In this document: positions 30,141 to 38,987 of the stretch, one piece after another
Numbering within the stretch: position 1 is the first letter of the stretch
Layout of the letters: the number at the start of each line of letters is the position of its first letter
Translations under genes and position numbers: made by a program
Source of the DNA: a virus
DNA: 64,000 bases
IMG/VR virus record: IMGVR_UViG_3300034152_000419
Location: 1-64,000 of that record
Strand: one strand, 5' to 3'
Notes under the pieces: generated by a model
What the model saw: the letters and a program-made list of their open reading frames with translations, nothing else
Databases searched by the model: none
Told to the model about the DNA's origin: nothing

Positions 30141-33128
30141 TTAAAACATCATAAAATTCCATAACTCCTCCGCCGCTTTTCTGTTTCCCCATCCAGAATA
30201 ACCCCGGAAAAGATTGTGCATCCGACTTTGTTGAATTGCTCTGACAAGCAGATCCCGACGTCGTTCCATCGAAGTGACCTCCTCTGTCGAGAGACCATAT
30301 TTCCGACCGAGTTGCTCGACATCGAGTGCGTCGAGTCGTTTCATCAAAACCTCTCGTTTATGGATCGAGAGGATCGAATTAAAACCGGGGACCGTTGTGC
30401 TCGGTTGCATCGCCGCTCCGCACCGAAACTCTCGCATACCGAGCAGATCGTCGATCCCCTCCTGCGGAAAAGCATATCCGTTGTCGATGAGAATCATTTT
30501 GCCTTTGCCGCGACCCTCGACGACTCTCATCCAGTTTTTCCCGTGACGGTCCGTGTTGCCGATCAGGAAATCAAAAATCGTTGAATTATAGACATCCTCG
30601 TCTTTCAGATCGCGGAGAGGACTCGTCCGAAATTTTCTCGCGAACTCCGCCTCGGTGATTGCGTCCCCCCTGAAATATTGCAGAGATCCGGTTTTCCCAT
30701 TGATCTTGACGAGCCGTGTCTCCGGGACGAGATTCAATCCGAGATATCTGTCGATCTCCCATGCGAGAGCCTCCCTGTGTGCAAGGGGAGCATCCACATT
30801 CGTGATCGTTTTCCTGATATCGAACCTCTCTCCCTCAATCGGTTTAAACACTCCCTTTTGTCCATTCGGGAGAGTGACAATCTGTGTCTCGTTGACACCT
30901 CCGCCGAGACCGACGATTTTTTCCTTTTCTATTTTTCCGAGATCGATGACGAGTTCGCCGCGATTCGCAGTGAGTTGCTTTTTTGTCAGGAAAACTGATT
31001 TCCCATCATAGGGATCATTGAGTGAGACATACCAGTTTTTTCGTTCATATTTTAACCATTTGAGTTCATCGGAGACTCTCCTCCACACCTCATGATAATG
31101 GAGACGATTCGCCTCCGTGACCGTCATCTCACCTTTTTTCAATAACGCCTTGAACTCTGTCTCGACGTCGTCATAATGTTTTTTAAAAGATTTTTGCCAC
31201 GCATCATTGAGACGTTTTTTGCGAATGTCAGGATCATATTTGTTCAGAGTCTTGACAAATTTATCATCATAATCGACCCACATTTGATGACGGTATTGAC
31301 GACCGACCGCTCGAATCGTTCTCAATTCGTGAGTGACAAGAAACTTGACGTCCGCCGGAGAGAACGCATTGTTCGAGGGATGATTGTGCGTCAAGTGTTT
31401 CCCTGCAAATGTCTCATATTCTGAGCGAGTCCATTCGACACTGTGCTTTTTCCCACGTTTCTTGAGTAGGATCTCTCCTGCGTCATCATATACGACCCCA
31501 TATTCAAAATTGTGATCCGCGATTTCCTTTTCAATCTGCAAAAGTTTTTGTTCAAATTTTGAGACCGGAGCATGTGTCGTCGGTTGAATTTTCTCCGCCG
31601 GAGTGACTTTCGCCGGAGGTTTGACCCGACGTCTTTTTCCCGCGAGGATCTTGTCCAGTGCGGACCCGTCCGCCTGATATCCGAGTCTTGTCTCTTTGAA
31701 CCAGTGCCGCTCTAAAAATTTCACCTCTCGCAGTGACGCCGGGGATGCAACCCGCACATATCCGCCTTTGTCCTTTGCGAACTGTGCGAAATTCTCGATC
31801 ACCGTTGTGTCTTGTGCTCTGCCGAAATTATAGAATTTATTGACCGTGACCCCGGACTTGTGCTTGTTATACTGAGCGACACAGATATTGTCACCATGAC
31901 GGGAGACCGCGACGTTTGCTTTTTTGTCCCCCATCAATCTCCATGCCGCCTGACGGGTTTTGTCCCTGTGAGTGTCCCATCCCTGCATGTGTCGATCCCT
32001 GAACAAGAGTCTCTGTTCGGGGACCATCGGGATTTCATTGAACGACTCGAACGTGACATTCCCATCGAAACGAGTATGCAGGAGAACGACCTCACACCGA
32101 CATCGGGGATGGAATGGGGGGACGAGATCCAGATCACGGATCGCCTCCGGGGGGACGTTGTCGACATCGTCCATTCGGGGAAATTGCCACAGATCCCGGA
32201 TCGCCTGAACATTTCCCGCAGTGATCCCGTCATATTCCTGCATTTTGTTGATTGCCATTTCCGCAGAAAAACACCGACCATCGATCCGTTGACACACGGG
32301 ACAGGTTTTGCGGTCCCTCTCACTGATCACTTGATACTCTGAGACTGCATATCCCTGCATCATCGCGACCGCAGTTTTATTCCATGCACGAGCGACCTCG
32401 ACGTCGCCTGTGATGTCAAATTGTGCATGAGGGATCGAGGGGATATTATTGACCCGATTGATGAGTTCCGCACGATCAACCGCACGGACACCCTCTTTGA
32501 GTGTTGCCTGAGTTGCAAGTTCCGCGATTCGGGGATTGAGAACCTCGGATGGAAATCCGTTTATATAGTCCTGAATAAGGATCGGTTGTTGCAGAGAAAA
32601 CCACTGATCGAACTGTTCGCGGGAGACCTTTTCGACCTTGCCGACATCCGCTTGAATCTGATTCACCGTCGGTTCGTGACCACGTTCCGTTGTTGCCTCA
32701 ATGAACTCGCCGAACCGCTTGTCATAAAAAACTTGAGACCGATATTGCGTCTCAAGATAGATCTCCTCGACTTTGTCCTTGACGAGTTTCCAGTGACGAG
32801 CACCGAGAGACTCCGCGCCTTTGAGGATCTTATTCAACCGCTTGTTGTCAACCGTGACAGGATCAGCCTCAAGATCGAACGCATCGACGACCTCGTCCGT
32901 GTAATCCTCCCCTCCCGCCTCTTTCCATCCGTTGACGAGGACCCGAAACATGAGAGCCGCCTGAGGTCCCCACAGGATCAGATCTCCTGACGCCTTGAGG
33001 ACCTCCGCGATTGTTTCAAGGGGATTGATGAGTTTGAGGTTTCCTGTGTGAATCAAGAACGCCTGATCAAATGAGTCAAGATTCAGGACCTCAACCGGAT
33101 TCGGTTTTCTCCTCGACAGGTGACTCAT
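30141..33128 (-). CDS. MuF head-morphogenesis protein fused to JAMM-like and PI3K/HipA-like kinase domains
   Basis: A 995-residue virion protein. Residues ~1-350 form an SPP1-gp7/MuF module ending in a zinc cluster (CPVC at 276-279, HPRCRC at 340-345). Residues ~390-480 are an unassigned alpha/beta region. Residues ~540-610 carry HLTHNHPSNNAFSPAD (H581, H583, S590, D593), a JAMM/MPN-like metal-site pattern. Residues ~740-990 resemble a PI3/4K- or HipA-type kinase: GVFKPIEG (K762), HREALAWEI (E787), IGNTDRHGKN (D860, N865) and ILIDNG (D882). MuF proteins sit inside the capsid and can carry C-terminal effector domains, so an injected kinase is a reasonable inference. It directly follows the portal gene. 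Confidence 0.8.
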   Translation of the reverse strand: MSHLSRRKPNPVEVLNLDSFDQAFLIHTGNLKLINPLETIAEVLKASGDLILWGPQAALMFRVLVNGWKEAGGEDYTDEVVDAFDLEADPVTVDNKRLNKILKGAESLGARHWKLVKDKVEEIYLETQYRSQVFYDKRFGEFIEATTERGHEPTVNQIQADVGKVEKVSREQFDQWFSLQQPILIQDYINGFPSEVLNPRIAELATQATLKEGVRAVDRAELINRVNNIPSIPHAQFDITGDVEVARAWNKTAVAMMQGYAVSEYQVISERDRKTCPVCQRIDGRCFSAEMAINKMQEYDGITAGNVQAIRDLWQFPRMDDVDNVPPEAIRDLDLVPPFHPRCRCEVVLLHTRFDGNVTFESFNEIPMVPEQRLLFRDRHMQGWDTHRDKTRQAAWRLMGDKKANVAVSRHGDNICVAQYNKHKSGVTVNKFYNFGRAQDTTVIENFAQFAKDKGGYVRVASPASLREVKFLERHWFKETRLGYQADGSALDKILAGKRRRVKPPAKVTPAEKIQPTTHAPVSKFEQKLLQIEKEIADHNFEYGVVYDDAGEILLKKRGKKHSVEWTRSEYETFAGKHLTHNHPSNNAFSPADVKFLVTHELRTIRAVGRQYRHQMWVDYDDKFVKTLNKYDPDIRKKRLNDAWQKSFKKHYDDVETEFKALLKKGEMTVTEANRLHYHEVWRRVSDELKWLKYERKNWYVSLNDPYDGKSVFLTKKQLTANRGELVIDLGKIEKEKIVGLGGGVNETQIVTLPNGQKGVFKPIEGERFDIRKTITNVDAPLAHREALAWEIDRYLGLNLVPETRLVKINGKTGSLQYFRGDAITEAEFARKFRTSPLRDLKDEDVYNSTIFDFLIGNTDRHGKNWMRVVEGRGKGKMILIDNGYAFPQEGIDDLLGMREFRCGAAMQPSTTVPGFNSILSIHKREVLMKRLDALDVEQLGRKYGLSTEEVTSMERRRDLLVRAIQQSRMHNLFRGYSGWGNRKAAEELWNFMMF

Positions 33129-33142
33129 GACTCCCTCCGGGA

Positions 33143-34900
33143 TCAGACGTCGTGTTGACAGGTTTTCCCTGCCTTTTCAACCGCTCTGTCGAGTGCTCCC
33201 GTGTCGATTGCCGATTGAAAGTTTGTCAAGAATCGATAGAGAGAGACCTCATCGGGAGAGAACATATCCGACTTGAAAAACTTTTCTGTCATCGCCGGGA
33301 GCAGACGTTGACGGGGGACCGGGAGTTGTTTCGAGTTTTTCTCCGCAATTTCCCCAGTGACCAGAGGTTCGACCCCTGCGAGTTGACCCAGTTCGAGCAG
33401 TTTCATGACAATCGGGAGAGGATAGTTCGCCCACGACGCATCGAACTGACTCATCTCAAGTGCAAATGCCTTGTTTGCCATAGCAATCGCGTTATTGATC
33501 GAAAATGCTCCGATATCGGAGAACATCTTGACACCCTCGGAGATCTCCCCCGAACCGACAATCTGAGGACCTTTGCTTTTGTATTTCCATTGATCGATTT
33601 TCAGTTCCCGCTTGACGAGAGTATTGTTGACGTTCTCGTCGAACTCGGTCCTCTCTGGAATGAAAATCTGCTCCTCCGCGACCATCCTTGCCGCCGTCGC
33701 CGTCGCGTGAGTATATGTCTCGGACTGTCCGATATACAGATCCGGGAGTCTGTATCGGTGACGGACGTCGTCCTTTGCAGTGTTCAGATATCGGTCGAAC
33801 ATCATGTCCTCTTTCCGATATTCTGTCATGTTCTTGAGTTCCATTTTCGCCGAACCTTTTTCCTCGATTCCCAGTCCCTCGACCTGAGATTCAAGCAGAG
33901 CGATTCGGTTGAAATTTTCCTCACCCCTCATCGATCTCAGGATCGAATAAAGTTCATCGAGCGATTCGTCGTTCAGGACTCCGCCGGAGATCATGATCAG
34001 GAGGGGAGCAATCCCCTGATTTTTGAAAAGATCATAATTGACGAACTGAGAGGATCTGCGTCCCATGACCTGTAACACCGCACCGATCCACCGGGGGACC
34101 CCGTAAATTTCACCCCCGAATGACGTCTTGAAATACCAGACCTCCGATGCTTTATATCGAGTCTGTTCGACATAATCCCCGGAGCGATAGTCCATGATCC
34201 GGGGATCGCCGAACTCTTTAAAATATCGCAGTTTCGTTCCGTATTTCGAGATCTGAACGAACCTTTTGAATGTCTTTTTGATCTTGATTGTTGTCGGTTT
34301 CCCATTCCGCATCAATGTGACCTCGACCGGGACCGGATTTTCTTTCCGTGCCGAGACCCGCATATATTTGAACGGGAGATGATAAATGAGTTGAACCTCT
34401 CCGATCCGGTTTCGGATCACCTCGAATCCAGAATTTCCGAGGACCTCAAGATCCTCCCTTTGCTTTTTGCGGACCGTCATGAATGATTCGGTCTCGTTGA
34501 CCTGATCAAAAAAGTTCTCCGCCTTGATCCGTTGCGTCTGTGCGTCCGTCGTCTCCCGTTCCGTCGCATCGTCGCCGAGAAAATCCAGTCGATATCCGAA
34601 ACCATCCACATTCAGTTGCATCGCCTCGATGACTGCCTGTAAAATATCGGACTCCTCATAGATTGTATAAAGATTGACAAAATTGAACGGAGGTTTGAGG
34701 ATTCTCTCGGATTCATAGATCTCAACAAAAGGATCGGTCTCCTCGACATATCGACGATGGAGACCCTCATCGTCCTGTTTGAAAAGATCCCGGATCTTTT
34801 GCAGTTTGTATCGTCTCTCACTGATTCTCGATGTCCCTCCCTCCGAGGACTGACGACTCGCGAGATCAACGACTTTCCTTTGTTCGATGTCTTTTGCCAT
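33143..34900 (-). CDS. Portal protein
   Basis: A 585-residue portal of the PBSX/SPP1-like type: an N-terminal basic region, then FVNLYTIYEESDILQAVIEAMQLN, the strand-rich wing with GNSGFEVIRNRIGEVQLIYHLP, YKASEVWYFKTSFGGEIYGVPRWIGAVLQ (a classical portal segment), the stem helices and the crown helices near the C-terminus. It forms the dodecameric DNA channel. It lies between DNA polymerase and MuF genes rather than next to the terminase, which is over 26 kb away. Confidence 0.85.
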   Translation of the reverse strand: MAKDIEQRKVVDLASRQSSEGGTSRISERRYKLQKIRDLFKQDDEGLHRRYVEETDPFVEIYESERILKPPFNFVNLYTIYEESDILQAVIEAMQLNVDGFGYRLDFLGDDATERETTDAQTQRIKAENFFDQVNETESFMTVRKKQREDLEVLGNSGFEVIRNRIGEVQLIYHLPFKYMRVSARKENPVPVEVTLMRNGKPTTIKIKKTFKRFVQISKYGTKLRYFKEFGDPRIMDYRSGDYVEQTRYKASEVWYFKTSFGGEIYGVPRWIGAVLQVMGRRSSQFVNYDLFKNQGIAPLLIMISGGVLNDESLDELYSILRSMRGEENFNRIALLESQVEGLGIEEKGSAKMELKNMTEYRKEDMMFDRYLNTAKDDVRHRYRLPDLYIGQSETYTHATATAARMVAEEQIFIPERTEFDENVNNTLVKRELKIDQWKYKSKGPQIVGSGEISEGVKMFSDIGAFSINNAIAMANKAFALEMSQFDASWANYPLPIVMKLLELGQLAGVEPLVTGEIAEKNSKQLPVPRQRLLPAMTEKFFKSDMFSPDEVSLYRFLTNFQSAIDTGALDRAVEKAGKTCQHDV

Positions 34901-34911
34901 GTCGGACCTCC

Positions 34912-37563
34912 TCAGATTTTCAACTCCTCCATCTCAGCGAGATTCTGACCGATTTCAGCCTCGGCCTTGAGAGGGACGACCAGTTCAACCCCGAAATCCC
35001 TTTTCAGCGGGGGGTTTTCCATTTCGTTAATTATTGCTCCTGCATAGTCTGTCACTCGACTGCAATCCTTAATCAAAAAAACGAGAGAGTCGTGAATGAA
35101 CAGCACAGGGAAAAAATAATCAGGATCAAAAATTTCTTTTTTTCGCGACTCGTTAAGTGCAATCAGCACCGTGTCGGATGACGGACTTTGAATCGGATGA
35201 TTTATCGCTTGCCGCTCTGCCTCCCATCGGACACCCTTGTCGTTTGAGTGGATTTCGGGGAGATGACGCCGACGTCCGAACACTGATTCAACATAACCCT
35301 TTTGACGACAAAATTCAACGATTTCCTCGTGATATCGTTCGAGTCCCGGATATTTCCCGAAAAAGATATTGACCCAGTCCTCCGCTTGTTCATATTCAAG
35401 ATCGATCCCATACTCCTCTTTTGCATATCGGATGAAACCCGCGACTGTCATTCTGAACAGGAGACCGAAATTCACGGACTTTGCATCCCGTCGAGCTTTC
35501 CATTTTTCAAATTTGTCAAGTTCGTCAAAAGGTTTCGGGGAGAGAGACTTTGCAGTTTCCGTGTGAATGTCGAGCGAGGCATCCCGGAAAATTCGGATCA
35601 TGTTTCTGTCGAGTGAGACATGAGACGCCCATCTCAATTCAGATTGACTCTCATCGACCTCAAGCAACAACCATCCGGGGGGAGCAGATATCAGCCGCCG
35701 GATTTTCTTTGCCGACTTTGATCTCTTTGGATTGTTCATCATGTTCGGATCGGAGGATGCAATCCGACCCGTGACCGCGACCACGAGAGAAAACTTTGAA
35801 TGAATTTTCCCGTCGTGCCGGATGTGCTGGTCGAATCCGTTGAGATATCGACTCCACAGTGTATGTAATTCTTTAAACTCTCCGAACTCTGTGAGAAACC
35901 GCTCCGCATTTTTTGTGAGTCTGCCGTCGAGCAGTTCTTTTCGGACCGCTTTGTCTGCCGCCGGGAGTCCGCTTTTTGTTTTCTTGATCGACTTGAGCCG
36001 GAATCCCTGAGGATCAAAAAGAATATCCCGGACCAGTTCAGACCGAGTGAGGACAATCCCGTCCTTTTTATTCTTTGCGATGTTTTTCTTTCGGTGATCG
36101 TCGCGATGGAGAACTTTTTTCGGGACCGTCATGAGTGCTTTGCGTTGATGCTTGAGCATCTCAATTCGGACCTCCTCCGCGACCTCCGGGAGAGCCGCAC
36201 GATCAATCGGACACCCATTCGACTCAAGCATCATGAGTGATTTCAGAGTCGGCATAATAAACTTGACGAGATAGTTCACATATTTCGGGTTTTTCGCGAG
36301 TTCTTTTTTCAATCCCTGTGTGACCTGATATGTGACATCTGCGTCCTGTGCCGCATAATCTGTCCGCGACTCACGGGGGACGGACAACATATCCGCCTTG
36401 TCATATTTTTTCTCGAACTCAATATTGTATTCGTTTTTAATATTGCTATAAAATTTTTGCAGTTCGTCGAGTCTCGACATCTTGAACAGGTTTTCATCGA
36501 TCAAGTGTGACGCCGCTTGAGTATCGATGACCCATCCCTCTATTTTTGGGAGATATCCTCTCTCCCTCGCGAATGTCGTCTCAATGCAGTGAAAATCAAA
36601 TGACCCATTATGTGTATAAATGCGGATATTCTCATCCGCGAGCAGTGCCTCGATCTCATCGAGTTTCCGTTCAAAGTCCTCGACCCTTTTGACATAGACA
36701 TCGACGAGTTGTCTCTTTTTCTTTCCCGGAGGGATTCGATTCCACTTGAAAGTATAATCCCACGAATCCCCCGCTCCGACCTCCTCGAACAATACGAAAT
36801 CATATCCAGACCCCGACTTATCCGACAGGGAGAGCGAAATCATTATATAATTCGGATCAAGCCAGTCGAGACCCTGTCCCTCCGTGTCGAGAGCGACGGG
36901 TTTTTTCTGATCGATCAAAAACTGAATCGAGTCCACCTCCTGATAGTGTGTGACCCGACTGTCCTCCGGGGGAGTGTAATTATTCCGCATAAACCGCTTG
37001 ACGGTTTTGAGATCCTCCACGAGCAGAGGTTTGAGGGATCGGTTTCTGAGAATATATGCAGGATGGAAACAAGGCATCACATAACAGTCGAACTCTTTTG
37101 AGAACTCATATCGACCACGTGCCTTTGTGATTCCAGACTTTCGGAGGATCTGACGGAGTGCGAAATCCCCGGAGGCGATGATCAATTTCGGTTTGAGGAT
37201 CTCGATTGTCCTTGTCACATATTCCCGACAAAAACTCAGAGCAGAGGTGATCTCTTTCCCTGACATTTTGCTTTTGTCGATCCGACATCGGGCGGAGTTC
37301 ATGACGTAGAACCGAGAGAAAACGAGACCCGCCTCCTCCGCACATTCTTTGATCATGTCTCCCGCCGCACCGACAAACGGTTTCCCCTCGACCTCCTCGT
37401 TATATCCGGGAGATTCCCCGATGAAAACAACTTTCGCCTTTTTGTTTCCACCATAGGGGACCTCGATTTTCTTAAACAGAGGACACTCCCGGATTCGACA
37501 TTTTTTGCCGCCTGTGTCTTTTCGTTTCTGCTTGAATCTAATTTTTCGGACCTGTGATTTCAT
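34912..37563 (-). CDS. Uracil-DNA-glycosylase/DNA polymerase A fusion
   Basis: An 883-residue polymerase. Residues ~1-200 form a family-4-type UDG domain: paired Cys (KCRIREC), GESPGYNEEVEGKPFVGAAG (about 49-68, written here within limit), MNSARCRID and CFHPAYILRN. A 3'-5' exonuclease follows (VALDTEG, IYTHNGSFDF, YAAQDADVTY). The polymerase has motif A LEVDESQSELRWA, motif B RRDAKSVNFGLLF and motif C FIHDSLVF. SPO1-type polymerases are known to carry a similar N-terminal domain. It is coupled to a clamp-like gene upstream and lies between lysis and portal genes. No clear ribosome site; coupling is likely. Confidence 0.9.
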   Translation of the reverse strand: MKSQVRKIRFKQKRKDTGGKKCRIRECPLFKKIEVPYGGNKKAKVVFIGESPGYNEEVEGKPFVGAAGDMIKECAEEAGLVFSRFYVMNSARCRIDKSKMSGKEITSALSFCREYVTRTIEILKPKLIIASGDFALRQILRKSGITKARGRYEFSKEFDCYVMPCFHPAYILRNRSLKPLLVEDLKTVKRFMRNNYTPPEDSRVTHYQEVDSIQFLIDQKKPVALDTEGQGLDWLDPNYIMISLSLSDKSGSGYDFVLFEEVGAGDSWDYTFKWNRIPPGKKKRQLVDVYVKRVEDFERKLDEIEALLADENIRIYTHNGSFDFHCIETTFARERGYLPKIEGWVIDTQAASHLIDENLFKMSRLDELQKFYSNIKNEYNIEFEKKYDKADMLSVPRESRTDYAAQDADVTYQVTQGLKKELAKNPKYVNYLVKFIMPTLKSLMMLESNGCPIDRAALPEVAEEVRIEMLKHQRKALMTVPKKVLHRDDHRKKNIAKNKKDGIVLTRSELVRDILFDPQGFRLKSIKKTKSGLPAADKAVRKELLDGRLTKNAERFLTEFGEFKELHTLWSRYLNGFDQHIRHDGKIHSKFSLVVAVTGRIASSDPNMMNNPKRSKSAKKIRRLISAPPGWLLLEVDESQSELRWASHVSLDRNMIRIFRDASLDIHTETAKSLSPKPFDELDKFEKWKARRDAKSVNFGLLFRMTVAGFIRYAKEEYGIDLEYEQAEDWVNIFFGKYPGLERYHEEIVEFCRQKGYVESVFGRRRHLPEIHSNDKGVRWEAERQAINHPIQSPSSDTVLIALNESRKKEIFDPDYFFPVLFIHDSLVFLIKDCSRVTDYAGAIINEMENPPLKRDFGVELVVPLKAEAEIGQNLAEMEELKI

Positions 37564-38269
37564 CGAAATTCGGTTTCTCGATTGTCTCGTTCAGATCCAT
37601 CGGCATAAAAGCACCGACGACATCGTTGACGAAACCCTGATTTTTGACCCGGATCTGAACCGGAGTGATGTTCGATTCTTTCATTCCAAAGAATGACGCC
37701 GAGGGAAATTTTTTGACCGCGAAATCAAAATACATTCCTTGAACCGGGACCATCGTCTCTCCGGTTTCGTCACATAACCAGATCAACTCGATCCCTCCGA
37801 GATCAGACATTTGCCAGATCCGGGGAGTGAGTTCGACGAGATTTTTCATTTTATTCACAGAACCGAGAGTCGCCGGGACCGCTTTTTGAAATTCCGCCGA
37901 TCCTTTTTTCGGTTTCATCGACGCATAAGGTTTCGCAAAAATCAGGAAATATCCGTCTGAAATAAAGGTTTTCTTTTTGTAAGTTCCCGTCAACCATTGT
38001 CCGTCAGTGTCTCTGACTTTCAAGTGATCTGATTTTTTGCGACGTTCAAAAGGCAACCCCCGTCGGAGATCCGCAATTCTGCTCTTGAAAGCCTCTGCCT
38101 TTTTGATCCCCTCCTCGGTGAGGTTTCCCTTTTTGTCGCACAGACCCGCTTGTTCGAGACGGATTATTGATTCGGGATCGATTGAGATCATCCGGTTCGC
38201 ATAATCGATCTTTTTGATCTCCATATCTGCGCGGGACAGACACACGAGATCGTCCACGGATAAAACCAT
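37538..38269 (-). CDS. Possible sliding-clamp-like or polymerase accessory protein
   Basis: A 243-residue protein starting at the ATG at 38269 after GGAGGTGTCAG. The N-terminal half is helical and basic. The C-terminal half alternates strands (GIELIWLCDETG, MVPVQGMYFDFAV, TPVQIRVKNQGFV) and ends VNDVVGAFMPMDL, reminiscent of the last strand of DnaN-like clamps (xxMPM). It overlaps the polymerase gene by 26 bases and is driven by a promoter abutting a 16-bp dyad. The clamp idea is inference from layout and context. Confidence 0.4.
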   Translation of the reverse strand: MVLSVDDLVCLSRADMEIKKIDYANRMISIDPESIIRLEQAGLCDKKGNLTEEGIKKAEAFKSRIADLRRGLPFERRKKSDHLKVRDTDGQWLTGTYKKKTFISDGYFLIFAKPYASMKPKKGSAEFQKAVPATLGSVNKMKNLVELTPRIWQMSDLGGIELIWLCDETGETMVPVQGMYFDFAVKKFPSASFFGMKESNITPVQIRVKNQGFVNDVVGAFMPMDLNETIEKPNFDEITGPKN

Positions 38270-38304
38270 CTGACACCTCCTCATGATATGATTAAAATTA
38301 CCTA

Positions 38305-38333
38305 TACATATCACAGGTGAATGTTTTTGTCAA
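38305..38333 (-). promoter_or_regulatory. Sigma-70-type promoter for clamp-like/polymerase genes
   Basis: Minus-strand TTGACA (38328-38333), a 17-base spacer ending TGA and TATGTA (38305-38310). The 16-bp dyad (38334-38349) abuts the -35 box exactly, the closest dyad-promoter spacing in the window, suggesting direct control. Confidence 0.6.
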
Positions 38334-38349
38334 GTGCACACGTGTGCAC
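38334..38349. repeat. Dispersed 16-bp dyad, copy 7 (exact)
   Basis: GTGCACACGTGTGCAC, exactly abutting the -35 TTGACA of the promoter for the clamp-like/DNA polymerase genes and overlapping nothing else. Confidence 0.9.
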
Positions 38350-38350
38350 G

Positions 38351-38521
38351 TCACACGTCGGGGAGATTTTCCGGTTTATTCTGAACGAATTTTTCTTTTT
38401 CTCCCTGATAGATCAGATCGATTTCCTCATCGGTCTTTCCCGCAGTTTTCATCAACGAAAAAGCACCATTGATCAAGGTTTTCGCGACCTCGATCAGCGC
38501 GAGAGCAGTGACTTGATCCAT
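38351..38521 (-). CDS. Small hypothetical protein, 56 aa
   Basis: Starts at the ATG at 38521 after AGGAGGTTTACA. A hydrophobic-amphipathic helix (VTALALIEVAKTLINGAFSLMKTAG) is followed by an acidic helix (TDEEIDLIYQGEKEKF). It belongs to the lysis/virion region by position. Not recognised. Confidence 0.6.
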   Translation of the reverse strand: MDQVTALALIEVAKTLINGAFSLMKTAGKTDEEIDLIYQGEKEKFVQNKPENLPDV

Positions 38522-38562
38522 TGTAAACCTCCTCAGTTTCAATCAGTTAAAAGCGACCCGGA

Positions 38563-38940
38563 TCAATCGACCACAAGGACCGCGAGTTGATCCAGATAAT
38601 TGATAATTTTTTGTTCGGTTTCCGTTGACGGGACCGCGCCTGAGTCCACATAGGACATATAAAGTTCGATCAGAGGATAGACCTCAGACAGAATCTTTTT
38701 CTTTTTTCGGAGGATCTCCCGCTCCGCCTCTGTCAATTCAGGTTTTGCCGCCTGTGTTTGATAATTTGAATATTGCTTGTTATACATACTCATCATGAAC
38801 GTCGCTTTTTCTTTCGCCGACATCTCATCGAATGTCTTGATATTATTCGTCGGACACCCTATCAGAGCAATCGACATGAAAGCGACAGCGAGCAACATGA
38901 CGAGCAGTCCCAAAAAACGCGAGAACTGAATTTTGTTCAT
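38563..38940 (-). CDS. Lipoprotein, possible outer spanin
   Basis: A 125-residue protein with a signal sequence (FLGLLVMLLAVAFMSIALIGC) ending in a lipobox, LIGC, so the mature protein should begin at that Cys. The mature part is helical and charged. In a lysis cassette next to a holin-like gene and an endolysin it could be an o-spanin, although it is not Pro-rich as many are. It supports an outer-membrane-bearing host. Confidence 0.65.
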   Translation of the reverse strand: MNKIQFSRFLGLLVMLLAVAFMSIALIGCPTNNIKTFDEMSAKEKATFMMSMYNKQYSNYQTQAAKPELTEAEREILRKKKKILSEVYPLIELYMSYVDSGAVPSTETEQKIINYLDQLAVLVVD

Positions 38941-38987
38941 TTAACACCTCCTCGTTTTTGTCCATTCAACCATTGATCCCGGATCGA

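Noticed and set aside
33152-34075. A 307-residue plus-strand frame
   Set aside because: It is the antisense shadow of the portal gene, with no ribosome site or recognisable motif; the same holds for 10766-11830 and other plus-strand frames.
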